NCBI RefSeq assembly: GCF_900177645.1
Contig: NZ_FXAO01000001.1
Coordinates: 434,001 to 498,000 of the forward strand
Length of the DNA: 64,000 bases
DNA from: Arenibacter troitsensis
GTDB taxonomy: Bacteria > Bacteroidota > Bacteroidia > Flavobacteriales > Flavobacteriaceae
Direction of reading: 5' to 3'
Within the stretch, counting starts at the first letter, position 1. The number at the start of each line of letters is the position of its first letter. Position numbers and translations under genes: made by a program. Below are positions 9,665-18,677 of this stretch, piece by piece. Below the pieces are notes generated by a model. The model was given only the letters and a program-made list of their open reading frames with translations. It made no database searches and was not told the DNA's origin.

Positions 9665-10386
9665 TCAATTTGATATTTCTAGTGGTATTGAAATTACGTT
9701 ATTCGCAATTTGGTTGGTTTCAAATATACGATTATGGGATTTATCAATGAAGAATTGAAAATATGGCAATAGTCGAAATTTTTAGTTTCCGGTGTCGTGT
9801 ATTAATGTAAAAGTCTGATAATTATGTTACTAATTGTTTTTGGAGGTTGTTACAAGTACAAATGTACCCTATAAAAAGTTAGTTAGAAGGAGGCGCACTG
9901 TACAAATGGAGCCCAAATGAAACCTGTTATGAGCCCAAAGTTGAATGCATAGGCCTATACATTTGAAGGACTACTTTTTTAGCATGAATAATTGTAAAAC
10001 CATGGAAAAAAGAGGAAAATTTTAACCAATAATTAACCATCAAATTTTAATGAGTATGAATCAAAAATTACGGAAGAGGACCACTTCCAAATCAAAAGGG
10101 ACATGTAAAATAATTCCTCAAATCTTTTATGAGACTATTTTTAAATCTACTAAGGAATAATTTTTATCTAACAGGCAATAATTCTTGTTGTTGTCAAATT
10201 CATGGGGCATAAGTTTTCAAAATCCAATTAGGCCATTGTATGCTTTTGGTTATAAATAAAAATTTAACTGTTTTGGTTAGGTGTAATGTCCATTACATCA
10301 TATTACATTAAGATTTTGATGAACAACACATGCTAAGCTGATTTTGCCCCAATTTAAATCTAATCGAAATTTTCTTCCCAGAAATT
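9665..10386. other. Divergent promoter region between HTCS and SusC
   Basis: About 720 bases without a plausible gene, separating the regulator from its presumed target operon. The only structured element I see is the TGTAATG palindrome and ATTACAT direct repeat about 80-105 bases before the SusC start. The rest is AT-rich leader-like sequence. A long leader upstream of susC is usual in these loci. Confidence 0.6.
10282..10308 (+). promoter_or_regulatory. Candidate HTCS operator upstream of SusC
   Basis: TGTAATG and CATTACA form a perfect 7+7 inverted repeat around a 2-base centre (10282-10297). ATTACAT occurs at 10292 and again at 10302, exactly 10 bases apart, one helical turn. Direct repeats on one DNA face suit AraC-type DNA-binding domains. 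The assignment is inferred from position and symmetry only. Confidence 0.4.
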
Positions 10387-13300
10387 GTGAAGACTATCCA
10401 AAAAAAACATTTTATGAATTTTAGACTTTTTCATTTTTTAATATTTTTGGTACTACTGGGTCTGCAAGACATAAGTGCCCAAGATGTGACCGTATCAGGA
10501 ACTATAACTGATGGAAGTGGAACTCCACTCCCAGGTGCAAATGTTATAGAAAAAGGAACAACTAATGGCGTAACAGCCGATTTCGACGGAAACTTCTCTA
10601 TTGATGTGCTAAATGCCAGAGCTGTACTTGTCTTTTCTTATTTAGGTTTTGCTAACAAAGAGATTGCCCTACAGGGAAAAACAAACATAGCAGTGGCCTT
10701 GCAGGAGGATGCTTCTGCATTGGACGAAGTTGTTGTTATGGGTTTTGGAACGCAAAAGAAGGAAGCTGTTGTAGGGGCCATGACTTCAATTACGCCATCC
10801 GAACTTAAGATTCCCTCAAGTAACTTAACAACTGCTCTTGCAGGTAGAATATCTGGAATGGTTTCTTATCAGACCAGCGGTGAACCAGGTGCAGACAATG
10901 CCCAGTTCTTTGTCCGTGGGGTAGCCTCGTTTAATGGACAAAATGGTCCATTGATTCTAATAGATGGTGTTGAATTAACAGTAGATGACCTTGCTCGATT
11001 ACAGCCCGATGACATTCAAAGTTTTTCGGTTCTAAAAGATCCTACCACTACTGCAATTTATGGAGCACGTGGGGCTAATGGTATAATTCTGGTCACAACA
11101 AAGACCGGTGTAAAAGGTAAAGCTGTTGTTAATTTGAGATACGAGAATTCTTACAGTTCACCAGTTTCTGTTATTGATCTGGCCGATCCCGTTACCCATA
11201 TGCGGCTACAGAATGAGGCCGATAGAACACGAGGACTTTTCCCGACTTTTACAGAGGAAAAAATTGCAGGTACTGCCAGAGGTGGCAATTCAAATATCTA
11301 TCCAGCCGTAGATTGGTTTGAAGAATTATTTCAAGATTGGGCCGGTTCGAGGCGTATTAATCTAAATGTACGTGGTGGCGGTGACAAGGTGCGCTATTAT
11401 GTTGCAGGTGCACTAAACTCGGATGATGGCCTACTTAAAGTAGATGACACCAATAGTTTCACCAATAACATAAAACTTAATCAATATGTACTACGTTCAA
11501 ACATAAATATTGATCTGCACGAAAACACTGAAATGATTGTAAGGTTGCATTCAACAATAGATGATTACAGAGGCCCCTTACAAGGTGGAAATGCTATTTA
11601 CAATGCAGCTGTACGCACAAGCCCAGTGCGTTTTCCTGCGGTATTAGAGCCTGATGCTGCATTGCAAGGAGTTCCACACATTACATTCGGAAACGACTTG
11701 GGGCCAAGACAGAGCGCTAATCGAGATAACGGGGCCGTTTGGTACAATCCCTATGCGGAGTTACAAAGAGGTTATCGTGATTATAGACGTCAGTTGTCTT
11801 TGGTGCAATTAGAGTTCAAACAAAACCTAAATTCGATTTTGGAAGGCCTTTCTGCAAGGTTTTTAGGAAACGCCAACACCACTTCTGCCTTCGAAAACAG
11901 AAGATCCTATAGACCTTATTTCTATAGGGTTTCAACTTTTGATTCGAATACAGAGGAATACACATTAACGAGAACTTCTGAAGGTGATGAGTCGTTAGAG
12001 TTGGATCCCGATCATAAGGCAGTGAATAGTTCAGTTCTCTATATGGAACTCGCTACTGATTATCACAATACCTTTGACGAAAAACATACCGTTTCAGGGC
12101 TTTTGGCCTTTACCGCACGAGAATTTTTGGATGGGAACGCCAACACGGTTCAACTTTCACTGCCGAGTAGAAATCTTAGCTTGGCTGGTAGATTTAATTA
12201 TGACTACGATAACCGCTATTTTTTGGAAACCAATTTTGGCTATAACGGATCAGAAAGGTTCGCCGAAGAAAATCGTTTTGGATTCTTTCCATCCTTTGGT
12301 GTGGGGTGGTTGGTGTCAAATGAAAAATTTTTTAAATCCGAATCAATTTCCAGACTTAAATTTAGAGCCTCTTACGGTTGGGTAGGTAACGATCAAATAG
12401 GAAACACGAGAAATGATCGTTTTTTCTATCTCTCAGAGGTCGATATCAATAATGGTGGTCGAGGATATACTTTTGGTCGTGATTTGAACGAGACCGTAAA
12501 CGGTGTTTCCATTAGCAGATATGCAAATCCTTTGGTTACATGGGAAACTGCACGAAAACTCAATGTAGGGGTAGACCTGAATCTATTTAATGACGCCGTT
12601 CAGTTCAGAGCAGATGTATTTCAGGATAACAGATCCAATATCTTGCAAACAAGATCGGACATTCCTACTACATTAGGGCTACAGTCGGTAATCCAGACCA
12701 ATGTGGGTGAAGTGAAATTACAAGGTGTAGATGCTTCTTTGGATATTAACCACTCCTTTAATGAAAATTTTTGGATGCAGGGTCGCGCAACTTTTGTTTA
12801 TACCGACAATGAGTATACCGTGTTTGAAGAGCCCAATTATGCCGAACTCGGTGCTCCTTGGCGATCTAACATCGGCAACAATGTAAGTACTAGACAGGGT
12901 TATATTGCTGAGCGTTTGTTTGTCGATGATGAAGAAGCGAAAAACTCACCTGCTCAATTTGGAACTCCTGGAATCGATTACGGTGGAGGGGACATTAAGT
13001 ATAAGGACCTTAATGGAGATAATCTAATTAGTTCTTTGGATCAGGCAGCAATAGGAAAGCCAGACGTACCAAAAATCACCTATGGGTTTGGGCTTTCCGC
13101 TGGGTACAAACGCTTTGATGTTAGTATGTTCTTTCAAGGTCTTGCCGAAACATCTTTTTTTATCGACCCATACAGGACGGGACCATTTATCAATAGCGTT
13201 GTGGGATCACAGACAGATCAAGCGGATTTATTGATAGAAGCTGGCAATGGTATTTTATCAGAAAATGGCCTACTTCAGGCCTATGCTGATGATCATTGGT

Positions 13301-13611
13301 CAGAGGACGATAAAAATGTATACGCTCTTTGGCCCAGACTTTCTACCACCCCAATCCAAAACAATTTACAGACAAGTACCTGGTGGTTACGTGATGGCTC
13401 TTTTATGAGACTGAAACAAGTGGAAATAGGGTTTGACCTAGGCAAGGGAATGGAAGAAAAGCTTAATATCCAGAAGCTTAGAATGTATGTCACAGGAACG
13501 AACATAATGACTTGGAGCAAATTTAAGATATGGGATCCGGAACTTAAGGGAACGGGTTTAAATTATCCACTTCAAAGAACTATAAATGTGGGTATTCAAC
13601 TCGGTTTTTAA
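10387..13611 (+). CDS. SusC/RagA family TonB-dependent outer membrane transporter (PUL1)
   Basis: A 1074-residue outer-membrane barrel that imports oligosaccharides with its SusD partner. A signal peptide ends near ISAQ. Next come a carboxypeptidase-regulatory-like (CarboxypepD_reg) domain with GTITDGSGTPLPGANV, the SusC signature LDEVVVMGFGTQKK at about residues 113-126, the plug domain with the conserved LIDGVE and YGARGANGIILVTTKTG, and a long barrel ending in an aromatic-type beta strand (NVGIQLGF). The GTG at 10387 gives MKTIQKKHFMNF; the ATG at 10414 gives a compact signal peptide beginning MNFRLFHFL and is an equally good start. SusD follows after 35 bases. The substrate should match the GH29 and GH20 enzymes downstream. 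Confidence 0.96.
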   Translation: MKTIQKKHFMNFRLFHFLIFLVLLGLQDISAQDVTVSGTITDGSGTPLPGANVIEKGTTNGVTADFDGNFSIDVLNARAVLVFSYLGFANKEIALQGKTNIAVALQEDASALDEVVVMGFGTQKKEAVVGAMTSITPSELKIPSSNLTTALAGRISGMVSYQTSGEPGADNAQFFVRGVASFNGQNGPLILIDGVELTVDDLARLQPDDIQSFSVLKDPTTTAIYGARGANGIILVTTKTGVKGKAVVNLRYENSYSSPVSVIDLADPVTHMRLQNEADRTRGLFPTFTEEKIAGTARGGNSNIYPAVDWFEELFQDWAGSRRINLNVRGGGDKVRYYVAGALNSDDGLLKVDDTNSFTNNIKLNQYVLRSNINIDLHENTEMIVRLHSTIDDYRGPLQGGNAIYNAAVRTSPVRFPAVLEPDAALQGVPHITFGNDLGPRQSANRDNGAVWYNPYAELQRGYRDYRRQLSLVQLEFKQNLNSILEGLSARFLGNANTTSAFENRRSYRPYFYRVSTFDSNTEEYTLTRTSEGDESLELDPDHKAVNSSVLYMELATDYHNTFDEKHTVSGLLAFTAREFLDGNANTVQLSLPSRNLSLAGRFNYDYDNRYFLETNFGYNGSERFAEENRFGFFPSFGVGWLVSNEKFFKSESISRLKFRASYGWVGNDQIGNTRNDRFFYLSEVDINNGGRGYTFGRDLNETVNGVSISRYANPLVTWETARKLNVGVDLNLFNDAVQFRADVFQDNRSNILQTRSDIPTTLGLQSVIQTNVGEVKLQGVDASLDINHSFNENFWMQGRATFVYTDNEYTVFEEPNYAELGAPWRSNIGNNVSTRQGYIAERLFVDDEEAKNSPAQFGTPGIDYGGGDIKYKDLNGDNLISSLDQAAIGKPDVPKITYGFGLSAGYKRFDVSMFFQGLAETSFFIDPYRTGPFINSVVGSQTDQADLLIEAGNGILSENGLLQAYADDHWSEDDKNVYALWPRLSTTPIQNNLQTSTWWLRDGSFMRLKQVEIGFDLGKGMEEKLNIQKLRMYVTGTNIMTWSKFKIWDPELKGTGLNYPLQRTINVGIQLGF

Positions 13612-13646
13612 TTTTTTTAAAAAAATAAAATCAAAAAGAAAAAAAG

Positions 13647-15545
13647 ATGAATATAAAATTGATAATAAGATCTCTGTCCATTATACTAATTGCATCGGGA
13701 GTTTCGTGCTCCAAATATGTAGATGTTGTGCCAGATAATATAGCGGTTATTGAAGATGCCTTCGAAACCCGGGATGCAGCAGAACGTTTTCTTGCCACTT
13801 TGTATGGCTACCTCCCTCCAGTTAACAGTATTAGCAATCCAGCTCTAGTGGCTGGGGATGAAATAGCTGTGAATGACAATGTGTCACGGGACTGGGATGG
13901 AAGCATTATTGGAAGGGGGGGGCAATCCAAGGTTACTCCTCGCTTAGGCTACTGGGGCTCAAATAGTGTATCTAATCTTTTTATTGCATTACGTGATTGT
14001 AATATATTTTTAGAAAATATCGACAAACCTTTTGATATTCGTGAGGATGAAAAAATAAGATGGATAGCTGAAGCCAAGGTTTTAAAAGCTTACTACCATT
14101 TTTATTTAATGAGAATGTACGGCCCTATCCCGATTATCCGTGAAAATATAGAAGTTAGCGCTGGGGTGGAGGCAGTAAGGGTTAGCCGGGCTCCTGTAGA
14201 TGAGGTGGCGGATTACATTGTGGAATTGCTGGATGAAGCTATTGGTGATCTGCCAAGTGTAGTGGAAGATCAGGGGACTGAACTTGGTAGAATAACCACC
14301 CCTATCGCTGCAGCCATTAAGGCTCGTACCTTAATGACGGTTGCTAGTCCTTTGTTTAATGGAAACGTTGACTACGCTGGATTTATCGATGCGGAAGGTA
14401 ATGAATTGATCAATACTACCTATGATAAAGAAAAATGGAACTTGGCAGCAATCGCATGTAAAGACGCCATTGATTTTGCTCATGATGCCGGACACTCTTT
14501 ATATAGATTTACTGGGGCTCCGTCAGACTGGTCTGACACCACAGTGACTAAATTAAGTATAAGAGGTAGTATAGCGGAACGTTGGAACGAGGAAATAGTC
14601 TGGGGTGCCTCTGGCCGTAGCGTATCAGCCTTACAAAACTGGTCGCAGGCTAAAATTGCCCTTGATATTACGGCTGAGACACGGGAAAGTGTTGAGTCAT
14701 ACTATAATGCTCCAATGAGAATCGCAGAAATGTTCTACTCAGAAAATGGAGTGCCAATAGACGAGGATAATAGTTATGATTTTAGTAACCGTTTTAAAGT
14801 TTCTGTTGCAGATGAAGCTCATCAACATTATGTCAGGCCTGGGTTTGAAACGGCAAACCTCAATATGAACAGGGAACCGCGATTTTATGCTTCATTAGGT
14901 TTTGATGGAGGTACATGGTTCGGCCATGGTCAACAAAGTGATGATAATGAACTTATAGTCGAGGCAAAAAAAGGACAAAGAACAGGTAAGACCGATGCCA
15001 ACCGTTGGGGAGTCTCTGGTTATTGGCCAAAAAAATTGGTGTATTATGAAAATGTCCAAAGAGGCACATCTTACGGTTATAGTAACAGGGCTTACCCCTT
15101 TCCAGTTGTACGATTGGCGGATCTTTATTTGTTATATGCAGAAGCACTGAATGAATCTGGAAAATCATCTGAAGCTATACCGTGGATCGATTTGGTTCGG
15201 GATAGAGCGGGCCTAAATGGGGTAGTAGAATCTTGGACTGCTGCCTCCACTAATCCGAATAAACCAAATACCCAAGATGGTTTAAGAGATATAATCCATG
15301 ACGAGCGCTTGATTGAACTTGTCTTTGAAGGTCATCGCTTTTGGGACTTAAGAAGATGGAAACGCGCTGGGGAATTTTTAAACAGTGACAAACGTGGATG
15401 GAATGCAGAAGGGGAGAATACAGAAGATTATTACAAGGTAATATCAATAGGAAGCTATCGCTTTTTGACCAGAGACTATCTTTGGCCTATAGCCGAGAAC
15501 GACATAATAACTAATAGTAATTTAGTACAAAACCCAGGTTGGTAA
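13647..15545 (+). CDS. SusD/RagB family glycan-binding lipoprotein (PUL1)
   Basis: A 632-residue surface lipoprotein that forms the lid of the SusC transporter. The signal peptide ends in a lipobox with Cys21 (ASGVSC). The N-terminal SusD domain shows the TPR-like helices (EAKVLKAYYHFYLMRMYGPIPII), and the C-terminal RagB part has the family hallmarks (RLADLYLLYAEALNESG, IHDERLIELVFEGHRFWDLRRW, and the terminal LVQNPGW). It is complete and follows SusC by 35 bases, with the next lipoprotein gene immediately behind it. Note the contrast with the truncated SusD tail at 18157. Confidence 0.96.
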   Translation: MNIKLIIRSLSIILIASGVSCSKYVDVVPDNIAVIEDAFETRDAAERFLATLYGYLPPVNSISNPALVAGDEIAVNDNVSRDWDGSIIGRGGQSKVTPRLGYWGSNSVSNLFIALRDCNIFLENIDKPFDIREDEKIRWIAEAKVLKAYYHFYLMRMYGPIPIIRENIEVSAGVEAVRVSRAPVDEVADYIVELLDEAIGDLPSVVEDQGTELGRITTPIAAAIKARTLMTVASPLFNGNVDYAGFIDAEGNELINTTYDKEKWNLAAIACKDAIDFAHDAGHSLYRFTGAPSDWSDTTVTKLSIRGSIAERWNEEIVWGASGRSVSALQNWSQAKIALDITAETRESVESYYNAPMRIAEMFYSENGVPIDEDNSYDFSNRFKVSVADEAHQHYVRPGFETANLNMNREPRFYASLGFDGGTWFGHGQQSDDNELIVEAKKGQRTGKTDANRWGVSGYWPKKLVYYENVQRGTSYGYSNRAYPFPVVRLADLYLLYAEALNESGKSSEAIPWIDLVRDRAGLNGVVESWTAASTNPNKPNTQDGLRDIIHDERLIELVFEGHRFWDLRRWKRAGEFLNSDKRGWNAEGENTEDYYKVISIGSYRFLTRDYLWPIAENDIITNSNLVQNPGW

Positions 15546-15573
15546 AATGTACTTTATAAAGAATAATTATACA

Positions 15574-16785
15574 ATGAAAAATATCAAATTGTTTAGTTTA
15601 ACGCTTCTATCAATATGTTTGTTGAATTTTTCCTGCGAAGAAGAAGAGCGAGGACCATTGGTCGGTGATGGGGTACCACCAAATGTAATAACAGAAGTTA
15701 CTGTAGAGAATTTACCCGGTGGTGCCATTATTAAATATAAACTGCCGCCGGATGAAGATGCGCTTCTTGTGGAGGCCAGTTATGAAAGAAATGGGGAATT
15801 GATTTCAGCAAGGTCTTCCAATTTTAAGAATTATGTCAGTATTGAGGGACTCAAAGAAACTTCCCCACAGGATGTTAACCTTGTAGTAGTGGATCGAAGC
15901 AACAATAAGTCAACTCCAGTTAAGGTTACCATCAATCCTCAAACGGCACCAATAGACAAGCTTTTTTCATCGTTTGAACTGGTTCCAGATTTTGGAGGTG
16001 TCCGACTGAAATATAATAATGAGGATAATATTAAAGCTGAATTGCTTTTATATGCGAGTGATGCAAATGGCAACATTAGTTATAATCAATCCGCGTTTAT
16101 AGAGAACGATAACCGGTCTCACTTTACCTATAGAACGTTTGCTCCGGCCCTACAAAATTTTGGTGTTGCCGCCATAGACCGTTGGAATAATATCACAGAT
16201 ATAAAACAAACAAAGGTGCTGCCCTTGTCAGAAATTCAGCTGGACATTCAAAAGTTTGACGATCTTTTCCTTAACGGGGACAGACAAGATGCATTTGGCT
16301 GGGTAATGCCCAATATGTGGAACGGAAGTATTGACGGCTCAGGGTATCATACCTCTCAAACAGAACCTGGTGTTACCATTGCCCCTTATACTGAGCCTTA
16401 TCATATGTTTACCATGGATCTTGGGGTGAAGGCTAAACTAAGTAGGTTTAAATTCTGGCAAAGACAAGGTTCTTGGATTTTCACCCATGGTAATCCCAGG
16501 TATTTTGAGGTTTGGGGTATAGACGAACTACCTGCCGATAATGGAGATTCTTTTGAAGGTTGGACCAAATTAATTGAGAATGGGGAAGTTATAAAACCTT
16601 CTGGAGGGGCTATAGGTCTGAACAGTGCTGAAGATGCCGCCTCGGCAGCTTCAGGAGAAGAGTTTGAATTTCCAATTGATGCCCCACCGATACGCTACAT
16701 CCGTTTTGTAAACCTTAAAAACTGGTCAGAAGGAAAATTTATGCATATCATGGAAGTCAATTTCTGGGGACAGTTAGCTGAATAA
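15574..16785 (+). CDS. DUF4959/DUF5000-type surface lipoprotein with discoidin domain
   Basis: About 403 residues from the preferred ATG at 15574. The upstream ATG at 15547 would add nine residues before an already complete lipoprotein signal (Cys21 in LLNFSC). The mature protein begins with an acidic CEEEE stretch, an export signal for surface lipoproteins in Bacteroidota. It continues with Ig-like modules (VPPNVITEVTVENLPGGAIIKYKLP, typical of DUF4959) and a C-terminal jelly-roll of the F5/8 discoidin/DUF5000 kind (FRFKFWQRQG-like region, then IRYIRFVNLKNWSEGKF). It occupies the SusE/F position and probably helps glycan capture at the cell surface. Confidence 0.85.
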   Translation: MKNIKLFSLTLLSICLLNFSCEEEERGPLVGDGVPPNVITEVTVENLPGGAIIKYKLPPDEDALLVEASYERNGELISARSSNFKNYVSIEGLKETSPQDVNLVVVDRSNNKSTPVKVTINPQTAPIDKLFSSFELVPDFGGVRLKYNNEDNIKAELLLYASDANGNISYNQSAFIENDNRSHFTYRTFAPALQNFGVAAIDRWNNITDIKQTKVLPLSEIQLDIQKFDDLFLNGDRQDAFGWVMPNMWNGSIDGSGYHTSQTEPGVTIAPYTEPYHMFTMDLGVKAKLSRFKFWQRQGSWIFTHGNPRYFEVWGIDELPADNGDSFEGWTKLIENGEVIKPSGGAIGLNSAEDAASAASGEEFEFPIDAPPIRYIRFVNLKNWSEGKFMHIMEVNFWGQLAE

Positions 16786-16868
16786 CCGAAAAACTGGATT
16801 GCCAATAAAATAAACCATATTTAATCAAAGCAGTCCTGTTATCGCTAATCTTTAATAATTATAAAATA

Positions 16869-18092
16869 ATGAAAAAGTCATCAAGAATTATGTATTTCGC
16901 TCTCTTGGCCATAGGCACAATTATTGTCGTTGCCTCCTGTGAAGAGACGTCCGAAACCTACAGTGAATTCACCAAAGACGGGGAGATCATATACGTTGGA
17001 ACACCTGATACCGTGATAGTCGCTCCTGGTTTTGAAAAACTAAAATTTTCAATAGTAATTAATGCCGATCCTAAAATAAGCGGCGGTGTTCTCCAAACTA
17101 AAGACAAATCGTTCAATCATGAGTTTGATGTGGAACGACAAAGTAATGGCAATGACACCATTTCTTTTATTGTCAATTTAGACGAAGGGGAATATAATTT
17201 TGACGTCTTACTAAAAGACGATTCGGGAAATACATCCATTCCCCGAGAAGTCACTACTGTTGTTTATGGTACAAAGTATCAAAATGCGTTACTAAGTAGA
17301 AGCATTTCCGCAATAAAAGCATTTGAGACTCATGCGGTGCTAACCTGGGGAGATGTCCCGAATGGAAGTATCTCAACATCTATAAGCTATGAAGATGCTA
17401 ATGGAGCTATGCAGACAATAGAAGTATCCAATGATATAAGTGAAACAACTTTGTCATCCTACAAATTAGGTGGTTCCATTATTGTAAAAAGTATTTATGC
17501 ACCTCGCTCCAATGCCATTGATGTTTTTAGTTCTATATCGGAAACAGTATTCCCAGAACAATTTCAAATAAACCATACCAATATTACTGCTCTAAGAATG
17601 CCTTTTGATGCATCTGATGGTTGTTATGGGTCTAGCTATGAAAGGTTAACCGATGGTGCAACCGGAGAATTCTGGCATAGTTGTGACTCGGTGGAGGACC
17701 AGTACCCGTTCGTAATGAGTTTTGATATCGGGGTGGCTGCCAATCTAAGTGGATTCAGACTTGATAAGCGGTCGGAATGTTGTGGGGGTAGAAGCCCTGC
17801 ATCCTATCAAATTTGGGCAACAAATGAAATTGTTGGAGCCGAAACGATGGATATAGACGCTGATGGGGATGAAAATAATGTCTCAATTGCTCATTGGGAA
17901 GCGGATGCAATATCCAAAGGATGGGTCAAACTGGTTGAGGTAACCGATAATACACAAGAAACTTTTGAGGTTTTGATCCCGGAAAATTCCACAAATTATA
18001 GATATGTTAGATTAGTGGCTATTTCATCGATCAATGGTGAAATCACAGCCAATTTTGACGAATTGACCTTTATGGCCACGGCAGTAGATTAA
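16869..18092 (+). CDS. DUF4998-type surface lipoprotein with discoidin-like domain
   Basis: A 407-residue lipoprotein with Cys24 in VVASC followed by acidic EETSE. The first module (GEIIYVGTPDTVIVAPGFEK, then a run of Ig-like strands) matches the pattern of DUF4998 proteins that accompany SusC/D. The C-terminal 150 residues form a discoidin-like jelly roll (LSGFRLDKRSECCGG, YRYVRLVAI), with an unusual Cys pair at CCGG and further Cys residues at SDGCYG and SCDS that could form disulphides. Its place, directly after the DUF4959 lipoprotein, argues for a glycan-binding role. The stop is followed within 65 bases by the SusD remnant. Confidence 0.82.
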   Translation: MKKSSRIMYFALLAIGTIIVVASCEETSETYSEFTKDGEIIYVGTPDTVIVAPGFEKLKFSIVINADPKISGGVLQTKDKSFNHEFDVERQSNGNDTISFIVNLDEGEYNFDVLLKDDSGNTSIPREVTTVVYGTKYQNALLSRSISAIKAFETHAVLTWGDVPNGSISTSISYEDANGAMQTIEVSNDISETTLSSYKLGGSIIVKSIYAPRSNAIDVFSSISETVFPEQFQINHTNITALRMPFDASDGCYGSSYERLTDGATGEFWHSCDSVEDQYPFVMSFDIGVAANLSGFRLDKRSECCGGRSPASYQIWATNEIVGAETMDIDADGDENNVSIAHWEADAISKGWVKLVEVTDNTQETFEVLIPENSTNYRYVRLVAISSINGEITANFDELTFMATAVD

Positions 18093-18156
18093 TTCCCAAT
18101 ACTATGGCTAGTTATAGATTTGATAGTAAACGTTTCAATAACATTTACTTTTAATT

Positions 18157-18483
18157 ATGTTCAATTCAAGTATTTTGTCAATCGTGTTGTTTTGTGGAAT
18201 GTGTGCCGCTGAGGGAATGCGAAGGGATGATATAGTTAGATGGAAGGCTGGGCAATTGCTTGCCCAGACCCCATTGGGAGCAAAATTTAACCCTGATGTT
18301 TATCCTAATGCAGTGAATGAGCCATTCGCAAGAACAAACTCGGACGGATTTGTTGAGCCTTATCAAGGAACATCAAGAGCAAGGCAATTTGATGAGGGCA
18401 AAAATTACTTATATCCAATTCCTCCAAGTCAAATAGGCCTATACCCAAATGGAGAATTGAAACAAAACCCGGGTTGGGAATAA
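18157..18483 (+). pseudogene. C-terminal remnant of a second SusD
   Basis: The 108-codon frame from about 18208 onward is recognisably only the last ~90 residues of a SusD protein: EGMRRDDIVRWKAGQLL, then YLYPIPPSQIGLYPNGELK and the terminal QNPGW. A complete SusD has 500-650 residues. The first ~17 codons are hydrophobic and look like read-through of unrelated DNA, giving a false signal-peptide appearance (MFNSSILSIVLFCGMCA). It does not duplicate the end of the intact SusD at 13647, whose tail differs in sequence, so it comes from another, lost SusC/D pair. A strong terminator follows at 18562. It could still be expressed, but it lacks the ligand-binding core. Confidence 0.82.
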
Positions 18484-18561
18484 TAATTCAGAAATACATG
18501 CCTAATGGCGGTATAAGATGAAGTTTAATTTTTGAGTTTGTTATAGTTAGTTGAGTTGTTT

Positions 18562-18594
18562 GGGAGAGACTTTAACAGTCTCTCCCTTATTCTT
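18562..18594 (+). terminator. Strong rho-independent terminator
   Basis: GGGAGAGACT (18562-18571), loop TTAAC, AGTCTCTCCC (18577-18586), then TTATTCTT. The 10-bp stem is perfect. It separates the SusC/D-lipoprotein unit from the enzyme genes, which probably limits transcription of the enzymes relative to the transporter. Confidence 0.8.
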
Positions 18595-18677
18595 AGGGGG
18601 AACCTAGGTGTGAAGACATAAGAGGTTAGACTTTAGACACTGGATTTAAAACTAGCAAGAGTTGTAAATTTTTATAT

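Noticed and set aside
12074-12385. 103-codon frame inside the PUL1 SusC gene
   Set aside because: It is an alternate-phase shadow of a certain gene and its translation looks random.
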